A stretch of DNA of 64,000 nucleotides from Oscillatoriaceae cyanobacterium M7585_C2015_266 (GTDB lineage: Bacteria; Cyanobacteriota; Cyanobacteriia; Cyanobacteriales; Oscillatoriaceae): NCBI GenBank assembly GCA_015295835.1, contig DVEG01000026.1, positions 210,906 to 274,905 of the forward strand, given 5' to 3'. This document shows, one piece after another, positions 63,414 through 64,000 of this stretch; position 1 is the first letter of the stretch, and the number at the start of each line of letters is the position of its first letter. A model generated the notes under the pieces. It ran no database searches and was not told the origin of the DNA. It saw only the letters and a program-made list of their open reading frames with translations. A program made the position numbers and the translations under genes.

Positions 63414-64000
63414 TTAAATAAGAGTAAAATCAGAAGTCGTAATTAGAGTAGCTTGTACCCCATTCAAAGAGGCTAATAATTCGCCGCTACTGGTTATTTT
63501 GATTAAAGTTGCACTTGCATCTTGGGTAACTGTAAGCTCGGCAAAAGTTAAACCTCCCGCTAATACTAGCGAATCAATGCCATCTTCAAAATCAGTGACA
63601 ATATCGCTGCCAGCACCAACAGAGAAAATAAAGCGATCGCTTCCTGCACCCCCCCTTAGTGTATCATTACCTAAATCCCCGACAAACCAGTCATTACCAA
63701 TCCCACCAGTCAAAATATCCCCATCTTTACCACCATAAAGCGTATCATCACCGTCATTGCCTGCTAGCGTATCAGCGCCAGTATTCCCATAAACCAAATC
63801 ATTCCCCAAATCCCCATTCAGATTGTCATTGCCACTATCGCCGATAAGCGTATCACTATCCTGCCCACCAAATAGCGTATCATCACCCTCGCACCCATCC
63901 ATAATATCAGTGCCGACATTCCCATATAACTGCTCATTACCGTCACCACCGCAGACAGTATCATTACCTACATTGCCCGCGACAATATCATTGCCGACAC
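63414..64000 (-). CDS. RTX/hemolysin-type calcium-binding repeat protein, partial (5' end beyond window)
   Basis: About 195 C-terminal residues are visible; the frame stays open to the right edge. It is built of nonapeptide repeats (GGxGxDxLx type; e.g. GNDTLRGGAGSDRFIF, GGKDGDILTGGIGNDWF) that wind into a Ca2+-binding beta roll. It ends with a capping domain (IVTDFEDGIDSLVLAGGLTF, then LASLNGVQATLITTSDFTLI), as in type I secreted proteins. It would be exported by a HlyBD-type system; the N-terminal function cannot be seen. Confidence 0.88.
   Translation of the reverse strand, partial: VGNDIVAGNVGNDTVCGGDGNEQLYGNVGTDIMDGCEGDDTLFGGQDSDTLIGDSGNDNLNGDLGNDLVYGNTGADTLAGNDGDDTLYGGKDGDILTGGIGNDWFVGDLGNDTLRGGAGSDRFIFSVGAGSDIVTDFEDGIDSLVLAGGLTFAELTVTQDASATLIKITSSGELLASLNGVQATLITTSDFTLI

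Noticed and set aside
63414..64000. Repetitive DNA at the right end as a tandem repeat element
   Set aside because: The period follows RTX nonapeptide coding repeats in one continuous frame.

Overview
The window is chromosomal DNA of a cyanobacterium, most likely a filamentous non-heterocystous type, although the genus cannot be fixed by eye. The evidence is the very frequent HIP1 octamer GCGATCGC, cyanobacterial gene orders (rplS–trnW–secE–nusG–rplK–rplA–rplJ–rplL; F1 beta–epsilon as a separate pair) and lineage-typical proteins (CP12, DUF3177, ABA4-like protein, FdC2-type ferredoxin, DevBCA exporter, PEP-CTERM, RTX and pentapeptide proteins). Base composition looks moderately AT-rich.

Layout. 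1–7958 (minus) is a compact seven-gene transcription unit: a sodium/solute symporter, a HisD homologue with altered metal-site residues, an APH-type kinase overlapping a HAD phosphatase, HisC, a complete HisRS-like protein and a non-standard HisG cut by the window edge. This is the best candidate for an undescribed pathway: a histidine-biosynthesis-like operon that is probably not the housekeeping one. 8037–10927 holds a J-domain/TPR protein, an inositol-monophosphatase-family enzyme, a degenerate-looking thermonuclease-fold lipoprotein and an FdC2-type ferredoxin. 11093–14636 carries tRNA-Ser, a coiled-coil/EamA fusion and a PiT phosphate transporter. 14712–18928 is the L19/tRNA-Trp/SecE/NusG/L11/L1/L10/L12 block with an L10 leader.

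19000–20434 has an unusual ribbon-helix-helix-like protein whose promoter carries helically phased GTAC repeats. 20707–22684 encodes an ABA4-like protein and a flavin disulfide oxidoreductase. 23733–28637 is a partner-switching module: an STAS domain fused to a sugar transferase, an RsbW-like kinase, a GAF/PAS/PP2C phosphatase and a stand-alone STAS protein. A FIST protein follows, then CP12 with a structured 5' leader. 31159–37575 contains DUF3177, a plastid-conserved small protein, ATP synthase epsilon and beta, a PEP-CTERM protein, an ADP-ribosylglycohydrolase and an adhesin-E-like protein.

37638–46557 contains a DUF4214 protein, a pentapeptide-repeat protein with two GAYWIAP linkers, a YdjM-like membrane protein, a dienelactone hydrolase, a frameshifted Uma2 gene, and a TetR regulator divergent from devBCA with two palindromic operators between them. 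46642–49476 is a WD40 propeller gene followed by a membrane NACHT-type ATPase. 50221–61863 is mostly metabolic and repair genes, including a DUF1802–XPB–Bax1 operon, a phosphopantetheinyl transferase, cysteine synthase, 1-Cys peroxiredoxin, a zinc dehydrogenase and a ChaN-like protein. 61864–64000 looks decayed: a frameshifted, truncated TPR/CHAT-type gene, a probable IS200/IS605 right-end remnant, tRNA-Leu and the C-terminal end of an RTX protein. Across the whole window a second octamer, GCGAGCGC/GCGCTCGC, is about as common as HIP1.
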